Assembly (NCBI GenBank): GCA_026122225.1
Contig: JANEZZ010000734.1
Location: 496,001 to 560,000 of the forward strand
Length of the DNA stretch: 64,000 bases
DNA from: Heloderma charlesbogerti
Taxonomy: Eukaryota > Chordata > Lepidosauria > Squamata > Helodermatidae
Reading direction: 5' to 3'
Shown here: positions 47,051 through 58,486 of the stretch, piece by piece
How the letters are laid out: each line of letters starts with the position of its first letter
How positions within the stretch are numbered: position 1 is the first letter of the stretch
The notes under the pieces: model-generated
What the model was told of the DNA's origin: nothing
What the model saw: only the letters and a program-made list of their open reading frames with translations
The model's database searches: none
Translations under genes and position numbers: made by a program

Positions 47051-47130
47051 TAGTTTTATTTATTTAAAACATTTCTTGGTCACCTTCTCCCAGAGCAACT
47101 TACAGCAATAAAACACATAAAACCGTTATA
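47046..47130 (-). mobile_element. LINE/SINE 3'-tail fragment, antisense
   Basis: TTTTATTTATTTAAAACATT followed by CCCAGAGCAACTTACAGCAA is the same kind of tail as at 22115 and 63105 (T-rich run, GG(C/T)-box, TTACA). Confidence 0.5.
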
Positions 47131-47310
47131 TTAAAAGCCATAAAAACATAAAAACAATAAAACAAAGTCAACAGTAAAACCAACAATAACAATAGCAGGA
47201 GTAACAGCAACAATAGCAGTCATTTCAAGATATGATGATAACTTGTATACTTTATTCACCACCCCTAAGCTTTTAATTAGACTGTTGAACTTTAAAAAAT
47301 TGATTAATTA

Positions 47311-48215
47311 AAAGAGCAGCAGTATAGTAAAATTGCTTAGCGTGCTAGACGAAGACTGGAGAGACCCAGGCTCAAATCCCTACTTAGCTATGAAATTTGC
47401 TGACTGACCTGCCCCACTACCTCTCAGCTTAACACCCCTGACAGGACTGTTGCAGGGATGAATAGCGTGGAAGGGTGAGAACCATGTACATCACTTTGAG
47501 CCCCTTTGTCCTGCTGTGGCTGTGTCAGGCTCAGCCCAAGGACAAATCCATTTAGCTAAGTCAGTAGTAGGCAGGCAAAATTCAAGAGTGGTATTACCAA
47601 TCCAGCAAAAGAGCAGTCCAAAATCAGGGCCTTAACATGGGTCCAGAGGTCAGCAGCACAAGCAATCAGTCCAAGAAAAACCAAACTTTCCACATACTAG
47701 GAGCTGAAACAAAGATATTGTTTCAGCAACTAACAAGCTTCAACTGTGGGTTTATATAGTCAAGTATCCCAATCCACAGCCAGGTACAGCTGCAAAGCTG
47801 TTAGTACTGGCTTCAGAGTCTTCCTACTTCTGAGGAGACCTTGACTCTTGAGTAGACCTTTACTCTCAGGAAGCCTGGTTACAGTGGGTCCTGAGGCATC
47901 CGCTTCACTGTGCTTCCGCCTTCAGGCACTGATGTGGTTTTGGGCGGGATAGAAGTCTCCTCCTCTGATGCCACAGATGAGGTACAGTCCTCCGGAATCC
48001 TGTCTAGGGGTTCCTCAAGATCCACCACTGTTGAAGGGCATGGTGTAGCTTCTCCACTAATGCCAGAGGTGCCTGGGATATCACTTATGTCAGGGGGGGT
48101 CACACAAGGTCTTTAGGGTCTGTAATGTCAGAGTCAGAGACATTCTGGCATGGGCCTAGATCAAGCATGACATCCTTGGAGGAAAGACAGTATATGAATG
48201 TAAATAAAATTCGAA
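47311..48215 (+). mobile_element. tRNA-derived SINE split by an LTR-like insertion
   Basis: The SINE starts near 47311 (GAGCAGCAGTATAGTAAAAT, with a B-box-like GGCTCAAATCC), continues through ACTACCTCTCAGCTTAA and ACCATGTACATCACTTTGAG to about 47510, and resumes at 48173 with CCTTGGAGGAAAGACAG and TGAATGTAAATAAAA. The copy at 18316 carries the same order uninterrupted. About 650 bp of foreign sequence lies between. Confidence 0.75.
47523..48172 (-). mobile_element. LTR-like insertion, antisense, inside a SINE
   Basis: A 650-bp segment starting TGTCAGG and ending CATGACA, i.e. with the 5-bp inverted ends TGTCA/TGACA usual for LTRs. On the minus strand there is a TATA-like ACTATATAAACCC at about 47749-47760. 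No polyadenylation signal and no clean target duplication were found, so the LTR call is tentative. It could be another kind of insertion. Confidence 0.45.
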
Positions 48216-49329
48216 TAGCAAGAATTTTGAAAGAAAAAAAACATTGGGTGAATGACCTTGCCACATATTTCTCTCATGAATTATAGTATCTGAGGGTTGA
48301 TTGTTAACCCTGTCGCTCTTTTAATCAGTTTGAATCCACTGATGGCTTAGATTTGTTGGTATCAATTGCTTGCTTTTATACATTATTGTTTCTAAATATA
48401 GTGTAAGATGCCTTGTGAATTATGAATGAAAAAAATGGCCTAAATTTTTCAAATAAATAAAATATTAGACCAAGTGGCTAGCCACATACATGGGGAACAT
48501 ATAAATCAGCCTCAAATTGTACAAAGTGGAAATGTTAATTAACATACATTAGTTAAAAGAAAAGCTTTTAATACTTCTCATAACTGTGTTCTAGGACACG
48601 TATATATGTATAATATATATGTGTGTGTGCGATTGATACATTTGAAAGTGTTAGTAGCAGTGACCATGTTGTTCTAGCACCCTCGCACTTTTCTCATTGT
48701 AATCTTATTACTGCAGTGGAGAGAGAGACTGGCAATTATTCTGCTGACTTGACTAAAACTGTCACTTGCATTAATCCTCAGTTTGAACATGTGCTAAAAA
48801 TAGAACAGCAGCAGCTGACATTTTTCTTTTAAAAGCCCTTTCCATCTAAATTTAGAAAGACTGTGTCGAGTCTCACAGGGATCATTACACATACAGCCAG
48901 GGTGTCCATAAATAACCACGACATCTCCCCTGGTAACACCTCATAACATGCAGTCCAGATTGCTGGGAATTCAGTGCTCCCTGTCCAGCTGGGATCCTCT
49001 CAGCTGTCGAGGCTTAGTTTTTAAAGGCAATTTCACCTCACTGGCCCAGATGAAATTATAAAAAGAGCTGTGAAATGTTTTAGCTGCAGAGATTTTAGCT
49101 GTTGCTGTGTGTCCTTTTTATTATATTAGTAAGATGGCAGCTGAATTCCTCCACTGGAACAAAATAATTAGAGGCTGAGCATAGATCAAAGGGAATATTC
49201 GAGGCACAAAAGAGATGTGCCATGGGCAGCTGTTCGTTGTCAGTCTTGGGTCACATTGGACCCTTTGTTCCTTTGGAGCCTTAACTTACACATACCATTT
49301 TTTTTTTAAGTGTATAGCAATGTTATCCT
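48216..49329. other. KCNK2: Intron sequence upstream of the KCNK2 terminal exon
   Basis: No transposon recognised. A (TA)n/(TG)n stretch lies at 48600-48630. The part from about 48.64 kb to the exon looks non-repetitive and could contain splicing or enhancer elements, which cannot be judged from one sequence. Confidence 0.5.
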
Positions 49330-49414
49330 TCTCTCTCTCTCTCTCCCTCCCTCCATCTCCCGCTCCCCTCCTTTTCTCCCTCTCCCTCCTTCCTTCTATT
49401 ATTATGTTCATTAG
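49330..49414 (+). promoter_or_regulatory. KCNK2: Long pyrimidine tract and 3' splice site of the KCNK2 terminal exon
   Basis: Almost 70 consecutive pyrimidines, beginning with a (CT)n run and continuing with CCCTCC-type words (49330-49398), precede TATTATTATGTTCATTAG, which ends at the acceptor AG 49413-49414. Such a tract is a strong U2AF/PTB-type binding region and can also form triplex DNA. Confidence 0.85.
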
Positions 49415-49732
49415 GTGGGAGAGTTCAGAGCCCATGCGGCCGAATGGACAGCCAATGTCACTGCGGAGTTCAAAGAAACGCGTAGGCGCCTGAGCGTGGA
49501 GATTTATGACAAGTTCCAGCGGGCTACTTCCATCAAAAGGAAGCTCTCTGCAGAAATGGCAGTGAACCACAGCCAAGACCTGACTCCTTGCAAGAGAACC
49601 TTGTCTGTTAACCACCTCACCAGCGAGAAAGACCTCTTGCCTGCCATCACAAAGACAGACAGCATTTATATGAATGGCTTGACGCCTCACTGTGCAGCTG
49701 AAGAAATTGCTGTTATTGAAAACATTAAGTAG
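49415..49732 (+). CDS. KCNK2: KCNK2 (TREK-1) terminal coding exon: cytosolic regulatory tail
   Basis: Begins in phase 0 after the acceptor AG at 49414 and encodes 105 residues, [11 protein letters not shown] to AVIENIK, then TAG (49730-49732). The tail length equals residues 307-411 of the 411-residue TREK-1 isoform. The first codon GTG is an internal valine, not a start. The tail integrates signals onto the channel gate: the [11 protein letters not shown] segment lies in the membrane-proximal region implicated in AKAP and lipid/proton control. RRRLS carries the PKA-target S333 (codon 49493-49495) and KRKLS the PKG-target S351 (49547-49549). The C-terminal ENIK is intact. Compared with mammals as I recall them, most differences fall between about residues 354 and 390, outside the known regulatory sites. 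Confidence 0.97.
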   Translation: MGEFRAHAAEWTANVTAEFKETRRRLSVEIYDKFQRATSIKRKLSAEMAVNHSQDLTPCKRTLSVNHLTSEKDLLPAITKTDSIYMNGLTPHCAAEEIAVIENIK

Positions 49733-51710
49733 CACTGACTTTGAATCCTGATCTTTTAATAAGAAGAAGCCTATGGTTTAGACTTACCTTGTAGTTCCTG
49801 ATTTTTTTTCCTCCTGCCCATAACTGATGCTAATAGCATTTTTTAAATCACGTGCATGAGTTCCAAGAGAAATCTACCCACAGTAAGGATTCAGAGTCAC
49901 CATCATATTTCTTGAAAGACACAAAATGAATGGCACTTCTGTCATTGTCAAATGCTGGAACAAGCAATGTCCGATGCCTTTTTTGTGCCCAGACTGTTTT
50001 TTCATCTCTCCTAATGTGCCATAAGGCGTTAAGAATGAATAATGCTGGTTTAGGTTAACAATGTAGCTTTGAGGGATCAGTCCTTAAAACTTTTCAGGGT
50101 CTACCTTACCAAGCCTAGGAACGGACCATGTATGGACTACAATCTATATGTAAATGGCAAGAAAATCTTATGCAGCCTTTTACCTAAGAAATTTTTGTCA
50201 GTGCCTTATCTTTTAAAGAAACAGAACCTCTATAACTCTCATATGGGTTTTTGTTTGTTGGTTGGTTGGTTCTTGCATGAGTAACATATCTCATTTTGTT
50301 ATTTCATCTTGCCCAAAACAGTCATGTTTTTAAGGGTGTCTAAAGCTGAAGATACCAGCGATAAGAAACAGATGCCAAATCCAAGGACATCAAAGCACCG
50401 CTCCTAAGTCTAGCTTTAAAGGCACTGCAATTACAAGAGTTGCAAAAGGTGTCCCACCTGCAAGTATTTTTGTTTTTACTCAGGTGCAGATGATACATGT
50501 ATACTCTATAGACCTGTAGAATTTATGGATCCGTATCAGGTCTCATTACTTAAGCTCTAGTCAGCAATTCAGCCCCATGCATCACATACCAAAAAATATT
50601 CAGCTTTGTGTTACTAAATTGTCCAGTAGATGATATCAACTTGGTGCATTCAAAAGACTCATTTACATACCAAGAATGCAGAATAAACCTGAAGCAGCAG
50701 CAGAACCATTTCTAGTGAACATGATGCTGCTGGCAGAAAAGGGTTCAAAACTTTGTTTGTTTTAGCCACGTCATGCCATATGCTATTTTAGCACAGGGAT
50801 CCTGCCTGCTGGATTGCTTTCCTGAATGTTATATCTGACAGTGTTTTTGCCCACTCTGGAGCTGGGAATGAAAGTGGGAATGCAGTTGAAACTGGCATCA
50901 CTGTGAATTTCTACATCAAGAATATAGATGGTATCTGAACACACATGCAGACGTGAAAAACGGTTGACCAATAGCACAATCTGAATACAATTGGATATAT
51001 GGATAGAATAGGCTGATATGCAGATCTGAAACCAATCCTTGGGATTTCTTTGGTTGCTTTAAAGAGAAAAAAATCATTGACTTTAATTTTATTGGCCTCT
51101 TGTGTCTTTTGTTTCTAAGTGTGTGCAAGATTCAGAAGGAATGCAGGATTAAAAATAATGGATTGTCTTTTAATTTTTTATCATTTTATTCTATTGCAAC
51201 CTGGCTGTATATAAAATAAATATAAAACCCCTTAAGAGATGAATAGGCAGCCTGATCCTCAAAGCATAACCATGCTGCAGACTCCATTGAAATAATGGAG
51301 TTTTGCACCTGCAGAGCTGTCTGAGGTCCGCACCCTTGGCTCTGAGTATTTAAAACAAAATGGGACTTCAATTGGACACAATTCAAATAACAAATCTATA
51401 TTCTCTGACTATTAAATAACATTATGAGCTATGAATGTTAAATTTATGGATGCTTAATCTTTTCTAGCAAATCTAAGTTATCAGTGTAAATACTAGCAAT
51501 CAATGAAGAGTTAACGAAAGTGTACATCTCAAATCAGCAAAGTTCCATTAAATATTACCAGGCCAAGCTATTCAAAGAAAGCGGCCCCATCCCCCTCCAT
51601 TTCCCCCAGCACAGTGTTCTGAATGTTGACATGGTAAGAAAGGTTCTCTTGCCATGTATAAACTGTGAATTGTAATGAAAATAAAAATAATAAAGTTTTT
51701 AAGTAAATCA
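49733..51710 (+). other. KCNK2: KCNK2 3' untranslated region
   Basis: About 2 kb following the stop codon without recognisable transposons, ending near an AATAAA. Upstream AATAAA hexamers at 50682-50687 and 51215-51220 could give shorter transcripts. The absence of repeats here contrasts with the surrounding sequence and fits a retained UTR. The exact end needs transcript data. Confidence 0.7.
51689..51694 (+). terminator. KCNK2: Likely KCNK2 polyadenylation signal
   Basis: AATAAA in an A-rich context, followed by GTTTTTAAG. It is the last of three canonical hexamers in the presumed 3' UTR. Confidence 0.55.
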
Positions 51711-52790
51711 TGCCTTACCGAGTCTCCTACTTGTTGCCATTATAATGCTGAAAAATTCTTTGTAAAACCAGTATAGTGGAGCTCTGGAATTAGGATGATT
51801 TTGTACCAAATTGCAGTCTTCTTAATTTTAGCAAATAAAACTATTTTGGCTGATACAAAATTATATGTCCTCTCAGGATCCAGTTGTTTCTTCTCCAATA
51901 AAAAAGAAAAGAATATTCTCTTGCTGCTATTGCTTTATGCCTGCATTTGTCTTAAAACACAGAAGAGATTTGAATGCACACAGCAGGGCTTTATTTTCCT
52001 GTTGCTGAAGTGGCATTGCAAGCTATTTCTTAACACTTGGACAGAGTTTAACTATCATTCTCCAGTTCAATGTTGGATGCTGATTTTTGCAAAACCTTAA
52101 AAAAAAAAAGTAGCATGTGCAAATTATTTGGTCACGCTTTTCTGAACTGGGGTTAAAATGTGGAAGCAGGGTACTTATAAATCAGTGGGAATGACTTTGA
52201 AGTAATTTATTTAAGATTTAGCTGTTAGATTATTTTGGATTAAGTCCAGCCTAAATCCATGTATACTCAATCTGCACATTGATCTTTTGTGTATGTCCAG
52301 AGGTCTCTATTCATTTAAATTGAAGGAACCAGTCCATATAGAAACAATGGAAGATGCACACCCGATTGGCTCCCCCTACTGAAATTAATGGGGAAGCTAG
52401 CTGTTCTAGGCAGGGGAGCTCCGTACATACCTTTAAGCAAATGAGGGCTCTCACATAACTGAATGATCCACCATGCACAAACATCTATGGACATAGAAAA
52501 CTAGCATGTGAAAGAGAGCACCATGGATTTATTTCTATTTTCTTTTAGTATGGAAGACGATTCAATTATGTGAGCCCTACCTACAGTTTTAAGTGGTACA
52601 ATCCAAAAACATTCACAATTGGAACCAGGCAATAGTACTTTATGATTTTTGGCGTTAGGCCTGCACATACCAGGATCAGCAATACACAGCAGGGAACAAG
52701 ATATTCAGAACCTAGGACAGCAGTTAGGCAGAAAATATATCCCTCTAGTGGGTTCTTATTAACTCCCATCAGCAATATAGATATAATAAT
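51711..52790. other. 3' flank of KCNK2, no recognised feature
   Basis: No coding or repeat signal that I can support. A longer 3' UTR is possible. Confidence 0.45.
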
Positions 52791-52794
52791 TCTA

Positions 52795-52895
52795 CACTAC
52801 ATTACATGGTTGTTATAAGGATTACAGAACAAAAGTGTATGTGAAGCGCACTATATTCTAAAGCACTGTATAAATGGTAAGGATTATTATCTGGA
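52795..52895 (+). mobile_element. MIR-like SINE 3' half
   Basis: TGGTTGTTATAAGGATTACA, then GTGAAGCGCACTATA and GCACTGTATAAATGGTAAGG, ending in ATTATTAT, follow the order of the MIR 3' region (GTTGTGAGGATTAAA, AAGCGCTTA, TAAATG, ATTATTATT). It is an old copy. Confidence 0.65.
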
Positions 52896-54819
52896 GTTCA
52901 TTGGAGCTTTTGTTAGACCTGCACAGCTTGTGACTCAACAGGTTGAACTCAGCCCACTGGAGACGTGGAAAACTGTCTCTCGCTACCTGCCCAGAACTGT
53001 GAAATCAGGGAAGTTGTCAACACCGTGGAAGGCCACAGTGCACAGCTGATAAGCTGCATTCAGTTTGATAGGTCACAACTCGTGCAGGCTTAAGTATTCC
53101 AGCAGCTTTAAGTATTCCAGCAGATCAATGTATCAGATTTGTATTTATATTAAAATGGGCAGTGCTCTGGCTCTTCGCTATGCACTCAACAGTGTTGGTT
53201 GGTTTGCAGGTTCTCATTATTAATAAAATAATTTATTGCCACATTTGTTTATTTGCAAAGTATCAAAAGCGACATACAAACCACATGTGACATGTGCTGC
53301 CTCTGGTTGGGATGCACCGCAAAGAGCTGCTATTCTGTTCTGGACAGGAGTGCTTGCTGGCAAGTCATCAGGGATAAGATCACCAGGTGTCACTGAAAGG
53401 AAGACCAAAGTCTACACTTCCTGATTAGCCACTATGAAAGACAATCAGAGTTGGCTTCCTTCTGATTCCCCAGCAGCTGACTTCTCGGTGTTCTTAATCA
53501 TCACCTCCTGCTTTTCATCAGTCCAAGAAATTATAATTCTGTTCCATGTTTCTGGGCCTTGACATCTCCTTTTAGCTAATAGCCTGGAACTCATTCCAAA
53601 TATGTGGCGAATCAGAATTATGGATAGAGTGCCACTTTATATCACATTCTCATGACTGGGGAATACAAAGAGGCACACAACAAAATAGAGAATTGCCTGC
53701 TCTTATGTGAAGAAAGTGGTTGCATGTGGCAGCAACAGTGGAGGTACCCAACAGGAGCCCTGTCATAAGTCAATGCGAAATCTATATCTGTGGAGCTTGT
53801 GCTAACACAGGATTTTGAGGATAGAGCATATTCAATACTTTTTAAAAATGTACCAGCCTAAGGCCAGAGGTCAAGCTATCTCATATTGGCTCAGGCTCAA
53901 ATCCAGGATATTGGAGGCTATGGGTAACAGTCCAATAAATCACACCAATAGTGAGTGATTAGGGTCTCTCCTCTCACACATGTCTGCTGTACACTGTCCT
54001 GGGCTGGGATGCAGCTGTAGGCCTGAGCCTGCTGCTCTTTGGCCTAGAAGCTGCTGCTGGATGTGCAGGTATTTGGTTGCAGTCCTCTCCTCTACAGTCT
54101 TCTCTAGCTGGTGCTTTTTATTCACTCAGTCTCCATGTAATTTGCCCAATCTCTTTCCTCTCACAAATCTTCCACTCTCCCCTTAGACTAGTCTCACAAA
54201 AACCTCTTCCTCAGAATCTCCTACGGCAGCTCAGAGGAAAAAGGGCTGTGATCCAGGCATACTGCAGGGCGGCAAAGGGTTAAAGCCATGCTAGCATCCT
54301 GATCCATGAAGAAACATGAAATTTGACTCTGGTAAGTCACATTCCATAACTAAAGGAATGGCATCGCACATAAAATCCCCTGGATTTCCTCCGCAACATA
54401 GAATCCCTCTGCAAACATTGGAATACTGCCAGCACTCTAGCTTCAGAATGAAACTGGCCATGCATGACATAATGTTGCCAGCAGTTGCTGCCATAGGCTT
54501 TAATGGGGCAGAAAACCCTTAATAACTATGAACCACTGCTCAGAACTTCACCAAACAAATTAAGGATTGCTTTCCCTGAATCAGATTACGAAGGGTATGG
54601 AGTTCATAAAGACTTAATGTTAAGTCATTGTACCACTGTCTTATTCAGTGCTTCCAGGAAAACCATATTGTTAATGCAGTTCATTGCTACGTTATCTAAC
54701 AAAGTAAAGTGTCAATACATCTATGAGAACAGTGGTTCTTGGAATATGAAATTGTAGACCTTATCAAGACCAACAGCAACAACTTTTTAAGCCTCTCCAT
54801 CTAATGGAGATAAAGACTA
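52896..54819. other. Intergenic sequence with no recognised feature
   Basis: No coding or repeat signal that I can support. Confidence 0.45.
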
Positions 54820-55150
54820 GGTCCGCGTGACACGAGGGTGGTTAATAAGCCATGGTGGCTTGCTAACCACCACTGTGCATGCCAGTTGCATGCTGGTTCA
54901 TTTCCCTAATTACCATCACCGAGCGCAAATTGTGACATCTGGACCAGGTGAGGGTGGGTGGCTGGGTTGGTTAAAAAGCGCCCAAAGCCCACACTGTATT
55001 GTAGGGTTGCTGGGTGGTTTGTTAACCACATCAGCCATGAACCCTCACCAGGTTCAGACATCATGACAAGTAGGGAAATGATCTGGCATATGTGGAGGTT
55101 AACATGCCACCGTGGCTTATAAACCACCCTTGTGTCGTGCGAACCGGCCC
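54820..55150. mobile_element. MITE with long imperfect inverted repeats
   Basis: A 331-bp segment whose left end (GGTCCGCGTGACACGAGGG, then TGGTTAATAAGCCATGGTGG) is inverted at the right end (CCACCGTGGCTTATAAACCA, then CCCTTGTGTCGTGCGAACC), about 80 percent matching over roughly 40 bp. The inner part also pairs (GGTGAGGGTGGGTGG with CCCTCACC). A target-site duplication is not evident, so the superfamily is open. Confidence 0.75.
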
Positions 55151-56505
55151 ACTGCGTACGTCAAGATTCTTTGTGGATATACATAGTCCTCTTCAATCCT
55201 AGAACAAGTAGACCAAATGAGAAAGGAGGGAGCATGAAGAGAGGGGTCCACAGCATCCTTTAACTTAGGCATGTAAATGCCCACTTGGCTAGTTGCCTCT
55301 AGGTGACCAGGTAAGAAAGCTTTATGAAAGTTCCTTTTTTTGTTTCTGTTTTGTTTTTTGAACTATAGGAGACCAACATATTTAATTGCATATATACAAG
55401 CAGGCTAACAAACTTTTTTGTGGGCTTGGAATTTTTGGAAGGCTGCCTTAAGAGTACTATGGGTGGAACATTAGAAAATAAAAAAGCCTATAAAAATAGA
55501 TGATTTGCTCTACTTATACCTCAGCTCTCAAAGTCAACATAGGCACTTTGGGCATAAAGCTTTCTGCTATTGCACTGGTTAGAAGATAGTGGAATGGGTT
55601 GGCTGTCTACTTCCTCTAAGGGGCCAGGGAGATTCTTGTGCTTTCCTGCAGCAGCCCACAGCTTTCTAGGAAATTGTTATTTGCATATAGAGAGCCATTT
55701 AATGTCACTGAAATTTGCAATTATTTGGGTTTGCATACATATTTGTCCAGTTTGTAATGCTTGCTGTATTCACCACCATGTTTATGAAAAGGTCTTCAGT
55801 TTAGAACATTGAATGCACAGTCAGTGTTCAGCAGACCAGGCTCCCAAAGTCAACTGTTTTGTAGTCCATCAGCATCTTTATATGTTAGTCCACTATTCTC
55901 AGCATAGCTTGATTGTTATGACACTATATGAACTATGCAGCCAGTACTTTGCAGGTACCTAGACAGAAGTTCTTATATTAAAGACTTACACTTGTTGAAA
56001 ATTACTGCTGTGAACCATATGATCAGAATGCCTGGCCAAACAACCCTATGACTGGTGAGTATCTTCTCTATTTGGGTCAATCAATTATTTTGATTGCACC
56101 TTGCAAATGTTTTATATGGTTGTTGTCCCACAGTTTTTAAAAGTCTGCATTATTCCTGGGTATTTGGGGCAGGGGGGGAGTGGTTGGATTCTCCAGTTGC
56201 TCCCATTTGGATGGAAGGCCTCCTTCCATCTGCTAAAGGCTTTGATCCAGTGGAGCTTTTCTGCTGACTGAGTGGGAGAAGAAGCAATCTTCAGTGCAAC
56301 CACTAATGTCCCCCATATATTTTCTCCAGAGGGCTGAGGGACCTTCTGGAACAGTGGGGAGTGTGGCACTGGTAGCTGCAGAGGGAGGGGTAATTGATGA
56401 ATATCTTCCCCCTTTCTGCCAGCAGGAACGCTCTCAGCAGAAATCTACTTGGGGATGTTCCTGCACATGGAATATAAACTCTGGATTGAGCCCATGGGGT
56501 GGATG
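55151..56505. other. Intergenic sequence with no recognised feature
   Basis: No coding or repeat signal that I can support. Confidence 0.45.
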
Positions 56506-56682
56506 CAAGCTGGCCCAAGACATTTTGCTGCCTGAGGTGAAAGACAAGGTGGTGCCTTCCCATTCCAAGTACAGATGTCAACTGGACTGGCAGTTGAATC
56601 TTTCTTCTATACAGGCAATGGGACAGTGTCCTCTACCACGCCTGAGGATGCCTCACTCTGCCTAATGGTAGGGCCGGCCCTG
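56506..56682. mobile_element. hAT-type MITE remnant (CAGGGCCGGCCC family)
   Basis: Starts CAAGCTGGCCCAAGACA, followed by TTTTGCTGCCTGAGG, and ends TAGGGCCGGCCCTG. The ends are inverted repeats of CAGGGC(C/T)GGCCC. The same start occurs at 29805. The 8-bp flanks no longer match. Confidence 0.55.
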
Positions 56683-57147
56683 TGCAGGAGAGGTGAACCC
56701 AACTACAATTCCAAGGGGAAAATGTGATAATAATGCACATGTGTAAGGCACCATCAATGTGCATGCACCAACATTGTGATCTGAAGAAAATTCTTGAAAT
56801 AGACACACTTTTCCTAAACACTAAGCAAGCTTGTAAGTATAGAGGCTGTTCTGATTCAATACTGGAATTTGGCCGTATCACTGATTAGCTCTAGAATAGC
56901 AGTAGCTTTAGAAATGATTGCACCAAACTAATGCCTATTTCAATGCGTAAAAAACAGATCTTAGCCTATAGTGACTCTTACGGCATTGTTTGATAATTAA
57001 GAGCATTGATCGAAAAGCCCTGCAATGGCATTCTACTGCTGGCAAATTAAGACTTTGAGCACATATGCCACCAAATAGTATGACGCATGGCTTTTATCCC
57101 ATCCATGGGAAACACTATTTTTCTCAGCCTTATCAATGATTAGTTGG

Positions 57148-57831
57148 TTGTTGTTTATTCGTTTAGTTGCTTCTGACTCTTCATGACTTCATGGGCCAGC
57201 CCACGCCAGAGCTTCCTGTCAGCCATCGCCACCCCCAGCTCCCCCAAGGTCGAGTCCGTCACCTCCAGAATATCATCCATCCATCCTGCCCTTGGTCGGC
57301 CCCTCTTCCTTTTGCCTTCCACTTTCCCTAGCATCAGCATCTTCTCCAGGATGTCCTGTCTTCTCATGATGTGGCCAAAGTACTTCAGTTTTGCCTTTAA
57401 TATCCTTCCTTCCAGTGAGCAGTCTGGCTTGATTTCCTGGTTTGATCTTCTTGCAGTCCAAGGCACTCTCAGAATTTTCCTCCAACACCACAGTTCAAAA
57501 GCATCTATCTTCCTTCACTCAGCCTTCCTTATGGTCCAGCTCTCGCAGCCATAGGTTACGATGGGGAATACCATTGCTTGAACTATGCGGACCTTTGTTG
57601 TCAGTGTGATGTCTCTGCTCTTCACTATTTTATCAAGATTTGTCATTGCTGTCCTCCCAAGAAGTAAACGTCTTCTGATTTCCTGGCTGCAGTCAGCATC
57701 TGCAGTAAGCTTTGCGCCTAGAAATACAAAGTCTGTCACTGCCTCCACATTTTCTCCCTCTATTTGCCAGTTATCTCCCTCTATTTGCCAGTGAAATGGC
57801 AATATATCTGTCCAACATATTCTGTCCAACA
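57148..57831 (-). mobile_element. RTE LINE (distinct from the BovB copies), 5'-truncated, antisense
   Basis: 684 bp flanked by a perfect 17-bp duplication TATCAATGATTAGTTGG (57131-57147 and 57832-57848). The minus strand encodes the C-terminal region of an RTE protein (VFPIVTYGCESWTIRKAE, KLKYFGHIMRRQD, KRKRGRPRAGWMDDI, KLWRGLAHEVMKSQKQLN), recognisably related to the BovB C-terminus but clearly diverged (GWMDDI versus RWLDSI). The end near 57148 is a TTGTTG-type tail as in RTE elements. Frame breaks occur near 57.5 kb. A 20-bp unit is duplicated at its 5' end (CTCCCTCTATTTGCCAGT twice at 57755-57792). Confidence 0.92.
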
Positions 57832-57848
57832 TATCAATGATTAGTTGG

Positions 57849-58486
57849 ACAGAACTTTAATTGTACGTGTATGCTACTGCAGGCCTGGTATTAACATGCT
57901 TCCGAAGTCTGCCTTCAGAAAGCAGTCCTCTCTCATTTCTGCAGGAAATGGTTACTTTATTAAGCAAATGTAAATGGGCCTGACTTTGCATGGGGTGGAC
58001 AGCCCTTAGTTTGACACAGTGAAGCTTTCAAGCAAACATACAGAGCTGTCAGAGTTGGACACATCGTGCCTGGCCCATCTGAGTGAAGCCATGCCTGCGG
58101 GCACCCCTGGATACTGCCTGTGCCATAGTGCACCCCGATGGGAGGCCACCCAAGCCCCACTTAGATAGGAGCCACCAGCATCCACTGCCCAGCTTGTTTA
58201 TGACACATCTTGTGGGCAAAGGATTGCAAATGGTACCTATCTATGGCACTCCAGAGACCCAAAGCTTCCCGCTTCCTATGCAAAACCATTTGCCCTTCTG
58301 CTTGAGACTGCATAGGAGTTGAAATCCCATAGCTACAGGGATATGACTTGACTAAAGTAATGGAAGCTTTTGCTTCTCAAGCTTATACCATCAGTCCTCC
58401 TTTTTCCTCACAAATTCCATGAGGTGATTGGCCAGCCTCAACTAGTAATAAATGATAGGAAAATAAAATAAAATTGTAGTATTGTA
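57849..58486. other. Intergenic sequence with no recognised feature
   Basis: No coding or repeat signal that I can support. Confidence 0.45.

Larger units (their letters stand above)
2510..49414 (+). other. KCNK2: KCNK2 last coding intron, about 46.9 kb
   Basis: The intron is bounded by the GTAAGG donor at 2510 and the TTCATTAG acceptor ending at 49414. The two exons it separates are consecutive in the TREK-1 protein (KEE then VGEF), so no coding exon is missing between them. At least half of the visible length is transposon sequence, and most inserted LINEs are dead. Both orientations of insert are tolerated. Confidence 0.93.

Noticed and set aside
49415..49417. GTG as a start codon of a 105-residue protein
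   Set aside because: It is the first codon (Val307) of the KCNK2 terminal exon directly after the splice acceptor, not a translation start.
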